From positions 1 through 54,541 of the forward strand of contig CAVGWA010000007.1 in assembly GCA_963632935.1 (NCBI GenBank): 54,541 nucleotides of DNA, given 5' to 3'. The position numbers and the translations under genes are program-made. Position 1 is the first letter of the stretch. The number at the start of each line of letters is the position of its first letter. The DNA comes from Coprosoma sp963632935. Its GTDB lineage: Bacteria > Bacillota_I > Bacilli_A > RF39 > UBA660. The notes under the pieces are model-generated. The model did no database searches. It worked only from the letters and a program-made list of their open reading frames with translations, and had not been told where the DNA came from. Below are positions 25,094-32,897 of this stretch, piece after piece.

Positions 25094-27382
25094 ATGTTTG
25101 GCAATTTTGAAGAAGAAGCAAGAAAAATATTAGTAACAGCAAAAAAAGAAATGTATGAATTAAATCATCCATATGTTTCATCAGAACATTTACTTTTAGG
25201 AATTTTAAAAAATAATAATGAAATTAGTGATAAATTAAAAGAATATGATTTAGATTATAAATCATTTAAAGAGGAAGTTATAAAAATAATTGGAAAAGGA
25301 AGTAAACCAAGCAAATGGTTTTTATACACACCACTTTTAAAAAGAATATTAGAAAATGCAGTTGATGATGCAAAAGAAAATAACAGTGGTATTGTAACAA
25401 TAAATCATTTATTTTCTAGTTTACTTGACGAAGGAGAAGGTGTAGCAATTAGAATTTTATCAAGTATGAACATTGATATTGATGAGATATATAATGATTT
25501 TTCTGATAAAAAAATATATTCTAAAACAAATAAAAAATTACTTATTGAAGAAATAGGAATTGATTTAAATAAAAAAGCTGCAAATGGTTTTTTAGACCCT
25601 GTTACAGGAAGGGACAAAGAAATAAAAAGAATATTAGAAATATTATCAAGAAGGTGTAAAAATAATCCAGTATTAATAGGAGAGGCTGGAGTTGGAAAAA
25701 CAGCTATAGTAGAACAACTAGCAAACATGATTGTAAATGGAGAAGTACCACTATCACTAAAAAATAAAAGAATCATAAATTTAGATATGTCATCTGCAGT
25801 TGCAGGCACTAAATATCGTGGTGAATTTGAAGAAAGAATGAACAAAATTTTAAAAGAAATAGAAGAAAGTGATGATATTATTTTATTTATTGATGAAATT
25901 CATACATTAGTTGGAGCAGGAGGAGCTGAAGGTGCAATTGATGCATCTAACATATTTAAACCAGCATTAGCCAGAGGAAAAATAAGATGTATTGGAGCTA
26001 CCACAACAGAAGAATTTAAAAAATTTATTGAAAAAGATAGTGCTTTAGAAAGAAGATTTCAAAAAGTTTTAATAGAAGCACCATCACAAGATACAGTAAA
26101 AGATATATTAATGAATTTAAAAGAAATTTATGAAGATTATCACAAAGTTATTATTGATGAAAATATTATAGATCTAATCATAAAATTATCTGAAAAATAT
26201 ATTTATAATCGTAATGAGCCAGATAGATCAATTGATGTATTAGATGAAGTTTGTGCGAAAGTTAGTTTAAAAGAAAATAAATCGTTAAAAGATTATGGTA
26301 AATATACAAAAAAACTAAAAGAAATAATAAAATTAAAAAAGAAATCAATATTAGATAATGATTTTCAAAAAGCAAGTGTTTATAAGAAAGAAGAATTTTC
26401 ATTAATGAATGAAATAAATAGTTTAGAATTAATTCTTTATAATAAAGACAGTCAAAAAGTAACTAAATTAGATGTTGCTAAAGTAATTCACGATAAAACA
26501 GAAATTCCTATTTACGAAATTTTAAATGAAAAAATAAAATTAATTAATCAAACAAAAAAGAATATTAATAAAGCCATTATTGGTCAGCCTGAAGTAGTAG
26601 AAGAAGTATCAAAAGTTTTTAAAAAAATAAAATTAGGGTTTAATGATAAATGTTTTTCATTCCTATTTTGTGGGCCATCTGGTGTTGGGAAAACCGCTTT
26701 AGCTCGTTTATTTGGAGAAAATTTAGTTGGAAAAAACAATATTATTAAATTAGATATGAGTGAATATAAAGAAGCACATAGCATAAGTAAATTAATTGGT
26801 TCTCCGCCTGGTTATGTTGGTTATGATAATACTAATATATTGGAAGAAATTAGAAATAAACCTTACTCAGTTTTAATATTAGATGAAATAGAAAAAGCAC
26901 ACATGAATGTAATTAATCTATTTTTACAAATCTTAGATGAAGGTAAAATAAAAAATAGCAAAGGAAAAGAAATAATATTTGATAATGTAGTTATTATTAT
27001 GACATCAAATGTTGGTTTTCATAAAATAAATGTAGGCTTCAATAAAGAATTCAAATCTTCATATTTAAATGATAATTTTTCTATTCCTTTTATGAATAGA
27101 ATTGATAAAGTTATTAAATTTAATCAATTAAATAAAGAAGATATATTAAATATAATAAAAATAAAATTAAAAGAATTTAAAGAAAAATATAATAATAAAA
27201 TTAATATAAGAATAAATAAAGAAGTTTATGATGAAATTGTAAATTTAACCGATTATAAAATATATGGTGCAAGGAAAATTGATAAAATAATAAAAGATAA
27301 ATTAGAAACATTAGTAATTGATAACATAATCGATGACAAAAAACTTCTGCACATAAAAAGTTTAAAACAAAGTATAATTTGA
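25094..27382 (+). CDS. clpC: ATP-dependent Clp protease ATP-binding subunit ClpC
   Basis: This AAA+ unfoldase feeds substrates to ClpP and disassembles aggregates. Its 762 residues contain the double Clp-N domain (1-145) and the first AAA module, with Walker A GEAGVGKT at about 196-203 and Walker B LFIDEIHTLVG. A ClpC-type middle domain at about 405-450 (KKKSILDNDFQKASVYKKEE) separates this from the second AAA module, with Walker A GPSGVGKT at about 525-532 and Walker B LILDEIEKAH. It is slightly shorter than B. subtilis ClpC (810). The RBS GAAAGGAG is good. It stands alone: no ctsR, mcsA, mcsB or CtsR box is seen upstream, unlike most Firmicutes. Confidence 0.93.
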   Translation: MFGNFEEEARKILVTAKKEMYELNHPYVSSEHLLLGILKNNNEISDKLKEYDLDYKSFKEEVIKIIGKGSKPSKWFLYTPLLKRILENAVDDAKENNSGIVTINHLFSSLLDEGEGVAIRILSSMNIDIDEIYNDFSDKKIYSKTNKKLLIEEIGIDLNKKAANGFLDPVTGRDKEIKRILEILSRRCKNNPVLIGEAGVGKTAIVEQLANMIVNGEVPLSLKNKRIINLDMSSAVAGTKYRGEFEERMNKILKEIEESDDIILFIDEIHTLVGAGGAEGAIDASNIFKPALARGKIRCIGATTTEEFKKFIEKDSALERRFQKVLIEAPSQDTVKDILMNLKEIYEDYHKVIIDENIIDLIIKLSEKYIYNRNEPDRSIDVLDEVCAKVSLKENKSLKDYGKYTKKLKEIIKLKKKSILDNDFQKASVYKKEEFSLMNEINSLELILYNKDSQKVTKLDVAKVIHDKTEIPIYEILNEKIKLINQTKKNINKAIIGQPEVVEEVSKVFKKIKLGFNDKCFSFLFCGPSGVGKTALARLFGENLVGKNNIIKLDMSEYKEAHSISKLIGSPPGYVGYDNTNILEEIRNKPYSVLILDEIEKAHMNVINLFLQILDEGKIKNSKGKEIIFDNVVIIMTSNVGFHKINVGFNKEFKSSYLNDNFSIPFMNRIDKVIKFNQLNKEDILNIIKIKLKEFKEKYNNKINIRINKEVYDEIVNLTDYKIYGARKIDKIIKDKLETLVIDNIIDDKKLLHIKSLKQSII

Positions 27383-27407
27383 CAAATATAAAAAAATGTA
27401 TTAAGAT
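27379..27407 (+). promoter_or_regulatory. Promoter overlapping the end of clpC
   Basis: TTGACA (27379-27384, over the clpC stop), a 17-bp spacer and TAAGAT (27402-27407) drive the small gene at 27435. Confidence 0.7.
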
Positions 27408-27434
27408 ACTCAAGCACAAAGAAAGAGGGATATT

Positions 27435-27824
27435 ATGGATAAAATGGATATGTGTATTGAACATTTATATAACTTAAAATTAATCATTAAACAAAACGAA
27501 CTTAATTATTTCAAGGAAATGTCAAAATTAGAAGGAATTGATATATTAAATGTAACTTTATTACCAAACGATGATGAATTTGCATCAAGATTAGATAAAT
27601 TAAGCCCATATTATAAATGGTATAAAAAATATAATGACGCCCAAGATATATTAAATTTAATTGATAATTTGCCTTTAAATAAATTAAAAAGTGCTAAAAA
27701 CAATTTAATCGCAGTATATCCGTTTAATGTATCAAAACAATTAATTGCACGTTATATATCAATCAAAATTCAATACTTAGAAAATACAAATGCATATAAA
27801 CATACATTAGTTTTAAAAAAATAA
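27435..27824 (+). CDS. Unknown 129-residue protein
   Basis: Not recognised. It is a soluble, probably helical protein rich in Leu, Lys and Asn with no signal peptide or membrane helix. The features are ordinary for a real gene: RBS AAGAGGGAT before ATG, its own consensus promoter over the clpC stop, and a strong 12-bp terminator. IEHLYNLKLIIKQNELNYFK at the start suggests an amphipathic helix. The C-terminal half (KQLIARYISIKIQYLEN) is also helical. Placement after clpC may be coincidental because it has its own promoter. No function is proposed. Confidence 0.65.
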   Translation: MDKMDMCIEHLYNLKLIIKQNELNYFKEMSKLEGIDILNVTLLPNDDEFASRLDKLSPYYKWYKKYNDAQDILNLIDNLPLNKLKSAKNNLIAVYPFNVSKQLIARYISIKIQYLENTNAYKHTLVLKK

Positions 27825-27850
27825 AAATTGACCATTAAGTCAATTTTTAT
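27821..27850. terminator. Bidirectional terminator between the small gene and the asparagine synthase gene
   Basis: A perfect 12-bp stem (ATAAAAATTGAC at 27821-27832, GTCAATTTTTAT at 27839-27850) with a 6-nt loop serves both converging genes. It overlaps both stop-codon regions. Confidence 0.85.
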
Positions 27851-29673
27851 GCTTCTATAAAAAACTTTTTATACCAAACCAAAAACACATAAACTGTCCA
27901 AATTTTACGGCAGTTATTTTTTTTGCCGTTATAATGATCTTCTAGTAATTTTAATAATTTATCTTGATTAAAAAATTCTTTAGTAAATTCTTCATTAAAC
28001 ATATCTTTCACAATATTATAATATTTTTCTTCTCTAAACCATTTAATAATAGGAACAGGAAAACCTTTTTTTCTTCTCTTATACCAAGCCTCTGGTATCC
28101 TTTTAGAAGCCGCTTTTCTTAATATATACTTTGTTGTATCATGTGATATTTTATAATCAGAAGGAATAGTGCTTGCTAAAGCAAAAACCTCTTTATCAAG
28201 AATAGGCGTTCTAAGCTCTATAGAATTTGCCATACTCATCTTATCAGCTTTCAATAAAATATCATTAGGTAACCAAAAATTCATATCTAAATATTGCATT
28301 TTAGTTAAATCATCTTCATCCTTAACCTTATCAAAATATGGCTTAGTAATATCTTGAAATTTTAAATTATTTTTATATTCATCAGAAAGTATTCCATTAG
28401 CTTCATTATTATCAAAAACAAATGCTTGACCAACATAATAATCTTCTAATTTACTGCCACCTTTAGTTAAAAAATTCTTACCATGAAAGCTTGGAAAAGG
28501 GGATACTATAGTTTTAACAAACCTTCTTAGAAAGAAAGGCAATTTACGATATTTTTTAAGTTTAATATCTTCATCATAATTTGTATATCCTCCAAAAAGT
28601 TCATCCGCACCTTCACCAGATAAAACAACCTTAACATCCTTAACAGCTAATTTAGAAAGAAAATAAAGAGGAACAGCTGATAAATTAGCCGTAGGTTCAT
28701 CCGCATAATATTCAACCTTATCAATACTATCAAAAAAATCATCCGCATTTATTAATTCATTTTTATTTTGAATATTTAAAATATCTGACAATTCTTTTGC
28801 AAGTGGAACCTCATTAAAATTCTTATAATCAAACCCAACTGAAAAAGTTTTATCGGGTTTCAAATAACTAACAACATAAGATGAATCAATACCTCCAGAT
28901 AAATAAGAACCAATCTCAACATCACTAATTAAATGTGTATCTATAGACTTAGTAATAACATCATCAATCTTATTTGTAAGCTTATCAAAATCTTGATTAC
29001 AAGGTTTAAATTCTACATTATAATAAGCTTCAGTTTTAAACTCATTTTCTAAAAAATCATAAATAAAATAATGACCAGGTCTTAATTTATAAACACCTTT
29101 AAAAAAAGTTTCATCTAAAACTGATGTTTGAAAAGTTAAATAAGGCTTTAAAGCATCTTTATTTACTTTTTTAACAAAATCAGGATGTTTTAAAAAACTT
29201 TTAATCTCTGAACCATACATAAATGTATCATTCATATTACAATAATAAAATGGCTTTTGACCAAAATGATCTCGTGCTCCAAATAATTTTTTATTTTTTC
29301 CATCCCATATAACAAAAGCAAACATACCTCTTAACTTATCTAATATCTTAACCCCATATTCCTCATAACCATGAAGAATAACCTCAGTATCTGCCTTAGT
29401 TTTAAAAATATGGCCTTTCTTAATTAAATCATCCTTAATATCTAAAAAATTATAAATCTCACCATTAAAAGTAATATGCATACTATCATCTTCATTACCC
29501 ATAGGTTGTCTGCCACCTTTAAGATCAATAATAGAAAGTCTTCTAAAACCCATCGCAATAAAATCATCTTTAAAATAAGATTCATCATCAGGTCCACGGT
29601 GAGAAATCATATCATTCATATTTTTAATATAACTTTTATCTTTTTTATTTACATATCCGCAAAATCCACACAT
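27847..29673 (-). CDS. asnB: Glutamine-hydrolysing asparagine synthase (AsnB/AsnH type)
   Basis: Class II glutamine amidotransferases of this family convert aspartate or an aspartyl group to the amide using glutamine and ATP. The catalytic Cys2 follows the start Met (MCGFCGYVN). The glutaminase domain (1-200) has ISHRGPDDESYF and FNGEIYNF. The synthetase domain has the PPi loop YLSGGIDSSYV and LSGEGADELFGGY. At 608 residues it matches AsnB length. It is the third gene of a tight minus-strand operon after D-aspartate ligase and aspartate racemase, with a 2-bp gap. In Enterococcus faecium and Lactococcus, an AsnB-like enzyme (AsnH) amidates cross-bridge D-Asp to D-Asn. Context therefore favours that role over free asparagine synthesis. 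Confidence 0.9.
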   Translation of the reverse strand: MCGFCGYVNKKDKSYIKNMNDMISHRGPDDESYFKDDFIAMGFRRLSIIDLKGGRQPMGNEDDSMHITFNGEIYNFLDIKDDLIKKGHIFKTKADTEVILHGYEEYGVKILDKLRGMFAFVIWDGKNKKLFGARDHFGQKPFYYCNMNDTFMYGSEIKSFLKHPDFVKKVNKDALKPYLTFQTSVLDETFFKGVYKLRPGHYFIYDFLENEFKTEAYYNVEFKPCNQDFDKLTNKIDDVITKSIDTHLISDVEIGSYLSGGIDSSYVVSYLKPDKTFSVGFDYKNFNEVPLAKELSDILNIQNKNELINADDFFDSIDKVEYYADEPTANLSAVPLYFLSKLAVKDVKVVLSGEGADELFGGYTNYDEDIKLKKYRKLPFFLRRFVKTIVSPFPSFHGKNFLTKGGSKLEDYYVGQAFVFDNNEANGILSDEYKNNLKFQDITKPYFDKVKDEDDLTKMQYLDMNFWLPNDILLKADKMSMANSIELRTPILDKEVFALASTIPSDYKISHDTTKYILRKAASKRIPEAWYKRRKKGFPVPIIKWFREEKYYNIVKDMFNEEFTKEFFNQDKLLKLLEDHYNGKKNNCRKIWTVYVFLVWYKKFFIEA

Positions 29674-29675
29674 AA

Positions 29676-30353
29676 CTAAACTCTTTCCTTTCCAAAAAAC
29701 TCTAATATTTTATCAGCTTCAACTTCCAAAGGATCAATAAACCTATCGTCTAAATCAAACCTTTCTTTTAAAATTGAAAGCTCTGTGCATCCCAATATAA
29801 AACAGTCCGCATCAATATCTTTAATAGTATCTTTCCATAAACTAGCAGGAACATTTTTCCCTTGCTTTATGTAATCATAAATAATTTTCATAACATTATT
29901 TTGATTAGGCAAAACATAACATATATTCGCATCATTTAAATACCTTTGATATAAATTAGAAGAAATAGTCCCACTTGTTGCCATTAAACAAGCCTTTTTA
30001 TAATTATTTTTACTAATAAAATTAACCGTATTTTCAATCATATTACTTATTGGAATATTTATCTTACTTTGAACATCATTATGAAAATATACCGATGTAT
30101 TACAAGGAATACTTATCATCTTACATCCAAGTTTTTCCAAAGTCATACAATCATTTAACAAATAAGGGTAGGGACTTTCCTTAGAATTATCAAGTATATA
30201 TTCTGTTCTATCAGGCGTTCTTGCATCACTTAAAATAACAATATTCAAATGATCTTGATCCTTTAAAGCCTTAGTTTTTTTAGTAATTAATTCATAAAAA
30301 TACGCACTAGCTAAAGGTCCTAGACCTCCAACAATTCCTAAATCATATTTCAC
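29676..30353 (-). CDS. racD: Aspartate racemase
   Basis: This PLP-independent racemase interconverts L- and D-aspartate using two cysteines. The protein has 225 residues. GGLGPLASAYFY opens it, IPCNTSVYF holds the first catalytic cysteine, and ILGCTELSIL near residue 190 holds the second. The start is a GTG overlapping the stop of the ligase gene (ATGTGA), so translation is coupled. The gene lies between a D-aspartate ligase and an AsnB-type amidotransferase, which indicates D-Asp supply for a peptidoglycan side chain. A glutamate racemase is less likely given the partner, though the families are related. The symbol racD follows Lactococcus usage. Confidence 0.9.
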   Translation of the reverse strand: MKYDLGIVGGLGPLASAYFYELITKKTKALKDQDHLNIVILSDARTPDRTEYILDNSKESPYPYLLNDCMTLEKLGCKMISIPCNTSVYFHNDVQSKINIPISNMIENTVNFISKNNYKKACLMATSGTISSNLYQRYLNDANICYVLPNQNNVMKIIYDYIKQGKNVPASLWKDTIKDIDADCFILGCTELSILKERFDLDDRFIDPLEVEADKILEFFGKERV

Positions 30354-31570
30354 ATTTCATCTTCCTTTTTTGGTGGGTATAGTTTAAATATTTTCTTATC
30401 TTTATTATATATTCTATTAATCCAAAATAATCTTTTTAAACCATTATCCTTTTTGTTTTTTAAAGTATAAGCATACTTACCATCTTTAATTAAAGCTAAA
30501 GCCTTATTCAAAGTATCCTTATTATAAACATATTTTTTCAAAACACTAATAGGTGTATGAAGCCATAAAAATTCATCGTAATTATAAACAGTATCGTTAT
30601 CTAAATTTAAAACATAATCTTCAACTAAATATCTAGATAAATTCTTCCCACAAGCAGTTGTAAAATAACTACTTCTTCCTTGTCTTATATTTATTTCAAA
30701 TAACTTATACTTCTGATCTCTATAATCATACTTTAAATCAAAATTAGAAAATCCAACATAATTAATATCTTCTAAAAAATTCTTAATTTTATCATAAATT
30801 TCTTTATTTCCAGAAGAAATTATAGCTTTATAATTACCAACACCATATGGAGTGTGCTCCTCTAAAATACATCTTCCAAAACACATCATCTTAACTTTAC
30901 CTGAAGAATTAGAAAAGCAGTTTAATACATACATCGTATCATCCGCACCTGGAATAAAATCTTGAACAATAATATGACCACTATAACCAGATGAAAATAT
31001 TTTACTAATAACATCATTTAACTCATCATAATTATTTATCTTATAACTTTTCTCTTTCCCCTCAAAATTAACCTTAGAATATAAAGTAGAATTAGAAGGC
31101 TTTAAAGCAACTGGAAAATCAAAAGGTAATTTAATATTCATATCATCATTAGTAACAATATAAGTTTTAGGATAATCTAAATCATATTTTTCACATATAT
31201 TATAAAACCCTTCCTTATCTTCTAAAACATCCTTTAAATCTTTATTCATAAAAGGCAATTTAAAATATTTTTCTAACATTTCTTTGTTATTAACAATAGG
31301 ATTAGTATACCACTCCGCACAAGATAATAAAATTAATATATCATACTTCTTAGAATATTCTTTTCCTATATTAAGCAAAGAGTTTAAAAACACTTTTTCA
31401 TCTTGGAATTTATCAATAATAATAGTGTCTAATATTTTACTGTCCTTAGTTTCCCTTAATTGAAAAGAACCTACAACCAAAGATTTAACATTATATTCAT
31501 CATTAAATGATCTAGCAAGCCCATATGCATTCGCATCTGTTCCAAGTATTACCGGTAGAAACTTCTTCAT
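30350..31570 (-). CDS. aslA: D-aspartate ligase, ATP-grasp family (Aslfm/AslA type)
   Basis: D-aspartate ligase adds D-Asp through its beta-carboxyl to the Lys epsilon-amino group of UDP-MurNAc-pentapeptide. It thereby starts the D-Asx cross-bridge of Enterococcus faecium and Lactococcus. The 406-residue protein has ATP-grasp features: PFDFPVALKPSNSTLY, IIVQDFIPGADDTMYVLN and LFEINIRQGRSSYFTTACG. The opening VILGTDANAYGLARSFN and the phrase CEKYDLDYPKTYIVT closely resemble the E. faecium enzyme as I recall it. It leads the minus-strand operon ligase-racemase-AsnB, with a 4-bp overlap to the racemase. The linked racemase makes D-Asp the natural substrate. RBS AAGGGTGTG precedes the ATG. Confidence 0.88.
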   Translation of the reverse strand: MKKFLPVILGTDANAYGLARSFNDEYNVKSLVVGSFQLRETKDSKILDTIIIDKFQDEKVFLNSLLNIGKEYSKKYDILILLSCAEWYTNPIVNNKEMLEKYFKLPFMNKDLKDVLEDKEGFYNICEKYDLDYPKTYIVTNDDMNIKLPFDFPVALKPSNSTLYSKVNFEGKEKSYKINNYDELNDVISKIFSSGYSGHIIVQDFIPGADDTMYVLNCFSNSSGKVKMMCFGRCILEEHTPYGVGNYKAIISSGNKEIYDKIKNFLEDINYVGFSNFDLKYDYRDQKYKLFEINIRQGRSSYFTTACGKNLSRYLVEDYVLNLDNDTVYNYDEFLWLHTPISVLKKYVYNKDTLNKALALIKDGKYAYTLKNKKDNGLKRLFWINRIYNKDKKIFKLYPPKKEDEM

Positions 31571-31593
31571 ATAATCACACCCTTATGTCCTTA

Positions 31594-31622
31594 ATTATAT
31601 AACAAAACTTGACATAAAGCAA
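31594..31622 (-). promoter_or_regulatory. Promoter of the D-Asp cross-bridge operon
   Basis: On the minus strand: TTGCTT (31617-31622), a 17-bp spacer and TATAAT (31594-31599), 23 bp before the ligase ATG. Confidence 0.75.
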
Positions 31623-31639
31623 TTATATATAAAAATAAG

Positions 31640-31673
31640 AAATGTGGAAAAAGCATAAAAAATGTGGAAAAAG
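31640..31673. repeat. Two direct repeats spaced 20 bp, upstream of the D-Asp operon promoter
   Basis: AAATGTGGAAAAAG occurs at 31640-31653 and 31660-31673, exactly 20 bp (about two helical turns) apart. They lie roughly 18-51 bp upstream of the minus-strand -35 box, a position typical of activator binding sites. No regulator gene is adjacent. Confidence 0.5.
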
Positions 31674-31674
31674 T

Positions 31675-31716
31675 CAGATAATAAAAAGTCCTTATAAAGT
31701 AACGCTTTTTAATCTG
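31675..31716. other. Imperfect hairpin in a divergent intergenic region
   Basis: CAGAT plus TAAAAAG (31675-31688, with a 2-nt bulge) pairs with CTTTTTA plus ATCTG (31705-31716) around a 16-nt loop. No gene ends here, so it is not an obvious terminator. It may be part of a leader, an operator or a small RNA. Confidence 0.3.
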
Positions 31717-31785
31717 GTTACATTTTGAAATGTATAATAAATGTCAAAAAAAAGTTGAAAACTTGTATACTTTTACTTTACGGTA

Positions 31786-31794
31786 TGATATAAT
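31786..31794 (+). promoter_or_regulatory. Extended -10 promoter for the small-gene pair
   Basis: TGATATAAT (TGn-TATAAT) lies 20 bp before the start at 31815. TTGTAT at 31763 is a possible but over-spaced -35 box. Confidence 0.5.
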
Positions 31795-31814
31795 ACCTCA
31801 TAGGTGATTTAGTT

Positions 31815-32345
31815 ATGGAAGAAATCAAAGCCATATTAGATGCGAATGAAAATTTAACAGAAGAAGTTAAAGACAATTTAATGGAATTGATAACCATTTT
31901 TCATGAAATATTTAAAGATGTAGATTTAACAGTTTTAAAAGAACGACTTAAAACTTTAAAGATAAAAAGGGAAAGTATGTATTTAGTTAAAATGCCATGT
32001 AAGTACATCGCACATAATAATGAGATAGCTATTAACTATGGCCTTATCACAGAATCAGATGCGAGACATTGGCTTATGCATAGTTTACTTGGAGTTATTA
32101 CAGCTAAAGATAATCATTATGGATTTAATGATGACAATGATACCTTTTTAGCCCTAAACGAAGGTTATACTGAAATACTTACCAATAATTTAATTGGTGA
32201 TGTTGATAATAATTTCTTTACTGATGAAATTATAATGACTAATTTAATCAGTAAAGTCATTAAAGAAGATGTTTTATATAATGCTTATTTTAATAATGAT
32301 CCAAAAATGCTTGTAAAAGCTATGGCTGAAGCGGAGGTTGAATAG
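31815..32345 (+). CDS. Unknown protein with peptidase-like HxxxH and NEG-E motifs
   Basis: Not recognised as a known family. It has 176 residues with no signal peptide or membrane helix. One feature stands out: HWLMHSLLG near residue 95, followed about 30 residues later by ALNEGYTEILTN. This layout recalls zincin peptidases (HExxH followed by a downstream NEGxxE), but the glutamate of the first motif is replaced by Trp, so the protein may be an inactive relative. This is weak pattern evidence. The RBS TAGGTGATTT is good. The following gene overlaps the end region and shares GGAGG within it, so the pair is one transcription unit. Confidence 0.6.
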   Translation: MEEIKAILDANENLTEEVKDNLMELITIFHEIFKDVDLTVLKERLKTLKIKRESMYLVKMPCKYIAHNNEIAINYGLITESDARHWLMHSLLGVITAKDNHYGFNDDNDTFLALNEGYTEILTNNLIGDVDNNFFTDEIIMTNLISKVIKEDVLYNAYFNNDPKMLVKAMAEAEVE

Positions 32346-32346
32346 T

Positions 32347-32622
32347 ATGGTATTAGCTCAAATTAATAGTGATATGAATAGTAATTATGAAAATAGAAAG
32401 CATGGTGGCTATTCTAAAATTGGACATATGCAATATAAAATGATTAAATCATTTCCTCAAATAGGAATGGAAAACATTTTTGAATATGAATATTACTTTC
32501 CATATGGTCAAAAAATTGAACCAGGACAGTTGGAAAAATTAGCTGAATTAAAAAAGCAAGCAATTATAGAGCTAAAACAATCGATTAGTGCATATGATAT
32601 GACAGGTGTTAAAACAAGATAA
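32347..32622 (+). CDS. Unknown 91-residue protein
   Basis: Not recognised. It is a small soluble protein with a Tyr-rich centre (NIFEYEYYFPYGQKIEPGQL) and a charged helix at the end (LEKLAELKKQAIIELKQSI). The ATG at 32347 is chosen because the GGAGG at 32332-32336 is 10 bp upstream. The TTG at 32338 lies too close to that RBS. The gene begins one base after the stop of the preceding gene, so translation is likely coupled. It ends before a short terminator and the Phe T-box promoter. Confidence 0.6.
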   Translation: MVLAQINSDMNSNYENRKHGGYSKIGHMQYKMIKSFPQIGMENIFEYEYYFPYGQKIEPGQLEKLAELKKQAIIELKQSISAYDMTGVKTR

Positions 32623-32640
32623 TAAACACTTGTTATTTTT
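32613..32640 (+). terminator. Terminator before the pheST leader
   Basis: AACAAG (32613-32618) pairs with CTTGTT (32629-32634), followed by ATTTTTT. It overlaps the -35 box of the pheST promoter. Confidence 0.55.
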
Positions 32641-32657
32641 TAAAAACGTGCTATAAT
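32630..32657 (+). promoter_or_regulatory. Promoter of the pheST T-box operon
   Basis: TTGTTA (32630-32635), a 16-bp spacer and TATAAT (32652-32657). Confidence 0.8.
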
Positions 32658-32663
32658 CAGTAA

Positions 32664-32881
32664 TGTAAATTTAAAGGCGAAGATTAGGACATAGTAGTAA
32701 AAATAGTTATTTAAAGAGAGCTAATGATTGGTGTAAATTAGTAATAACATTTTACGAATTCACCCTAGGAGTTATATATGCAAAGATATATCGGTAACGC
32801 GTTATAGTTTTAAGGTAAGTAAACTTACAAATTAAGGTGGTACCACGTATAATCACGTCCTTATTAGGATGTGATTTTTTT
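32664..32881 (+). promoter_or_regulatory. T-box riboswitch, tRNA-Phe specific, controlling pheST
   Basis: The leader senses uncharged tRNA-Phe and relieves termination. Stem I holds the AGAGAGCTAAT...ATTAGT region and a specifier TTC (32759-32761) in the context GAATTCACC, matching Phe. The T-box AAGGTGGTACCACG lies at 32834-32847; its TGGT bulge complements an A73-CCA end. The antiterminator pairs AAGG with CCTT. The competing terminator is ATCACGTCCT (32852-32861) with AGGATGTGAT (32866-32875) and a T run to 32881. Confidence 0.93.
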
Positions 32882-32897
32882 AATTAGGAGGGATAAT

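Noticed and set aside
25405..25845. 146-residue minus-strand reading frame opposite clpC
   Set aside because: Antisense to the first AAA domain of clpC; no start signals.
32871..32897. Upstream GTG start extending pheS
   Set aside because: The extension lies in the T-box terminator stem and T run; ATG 32898 has a strong AGGAGGG.
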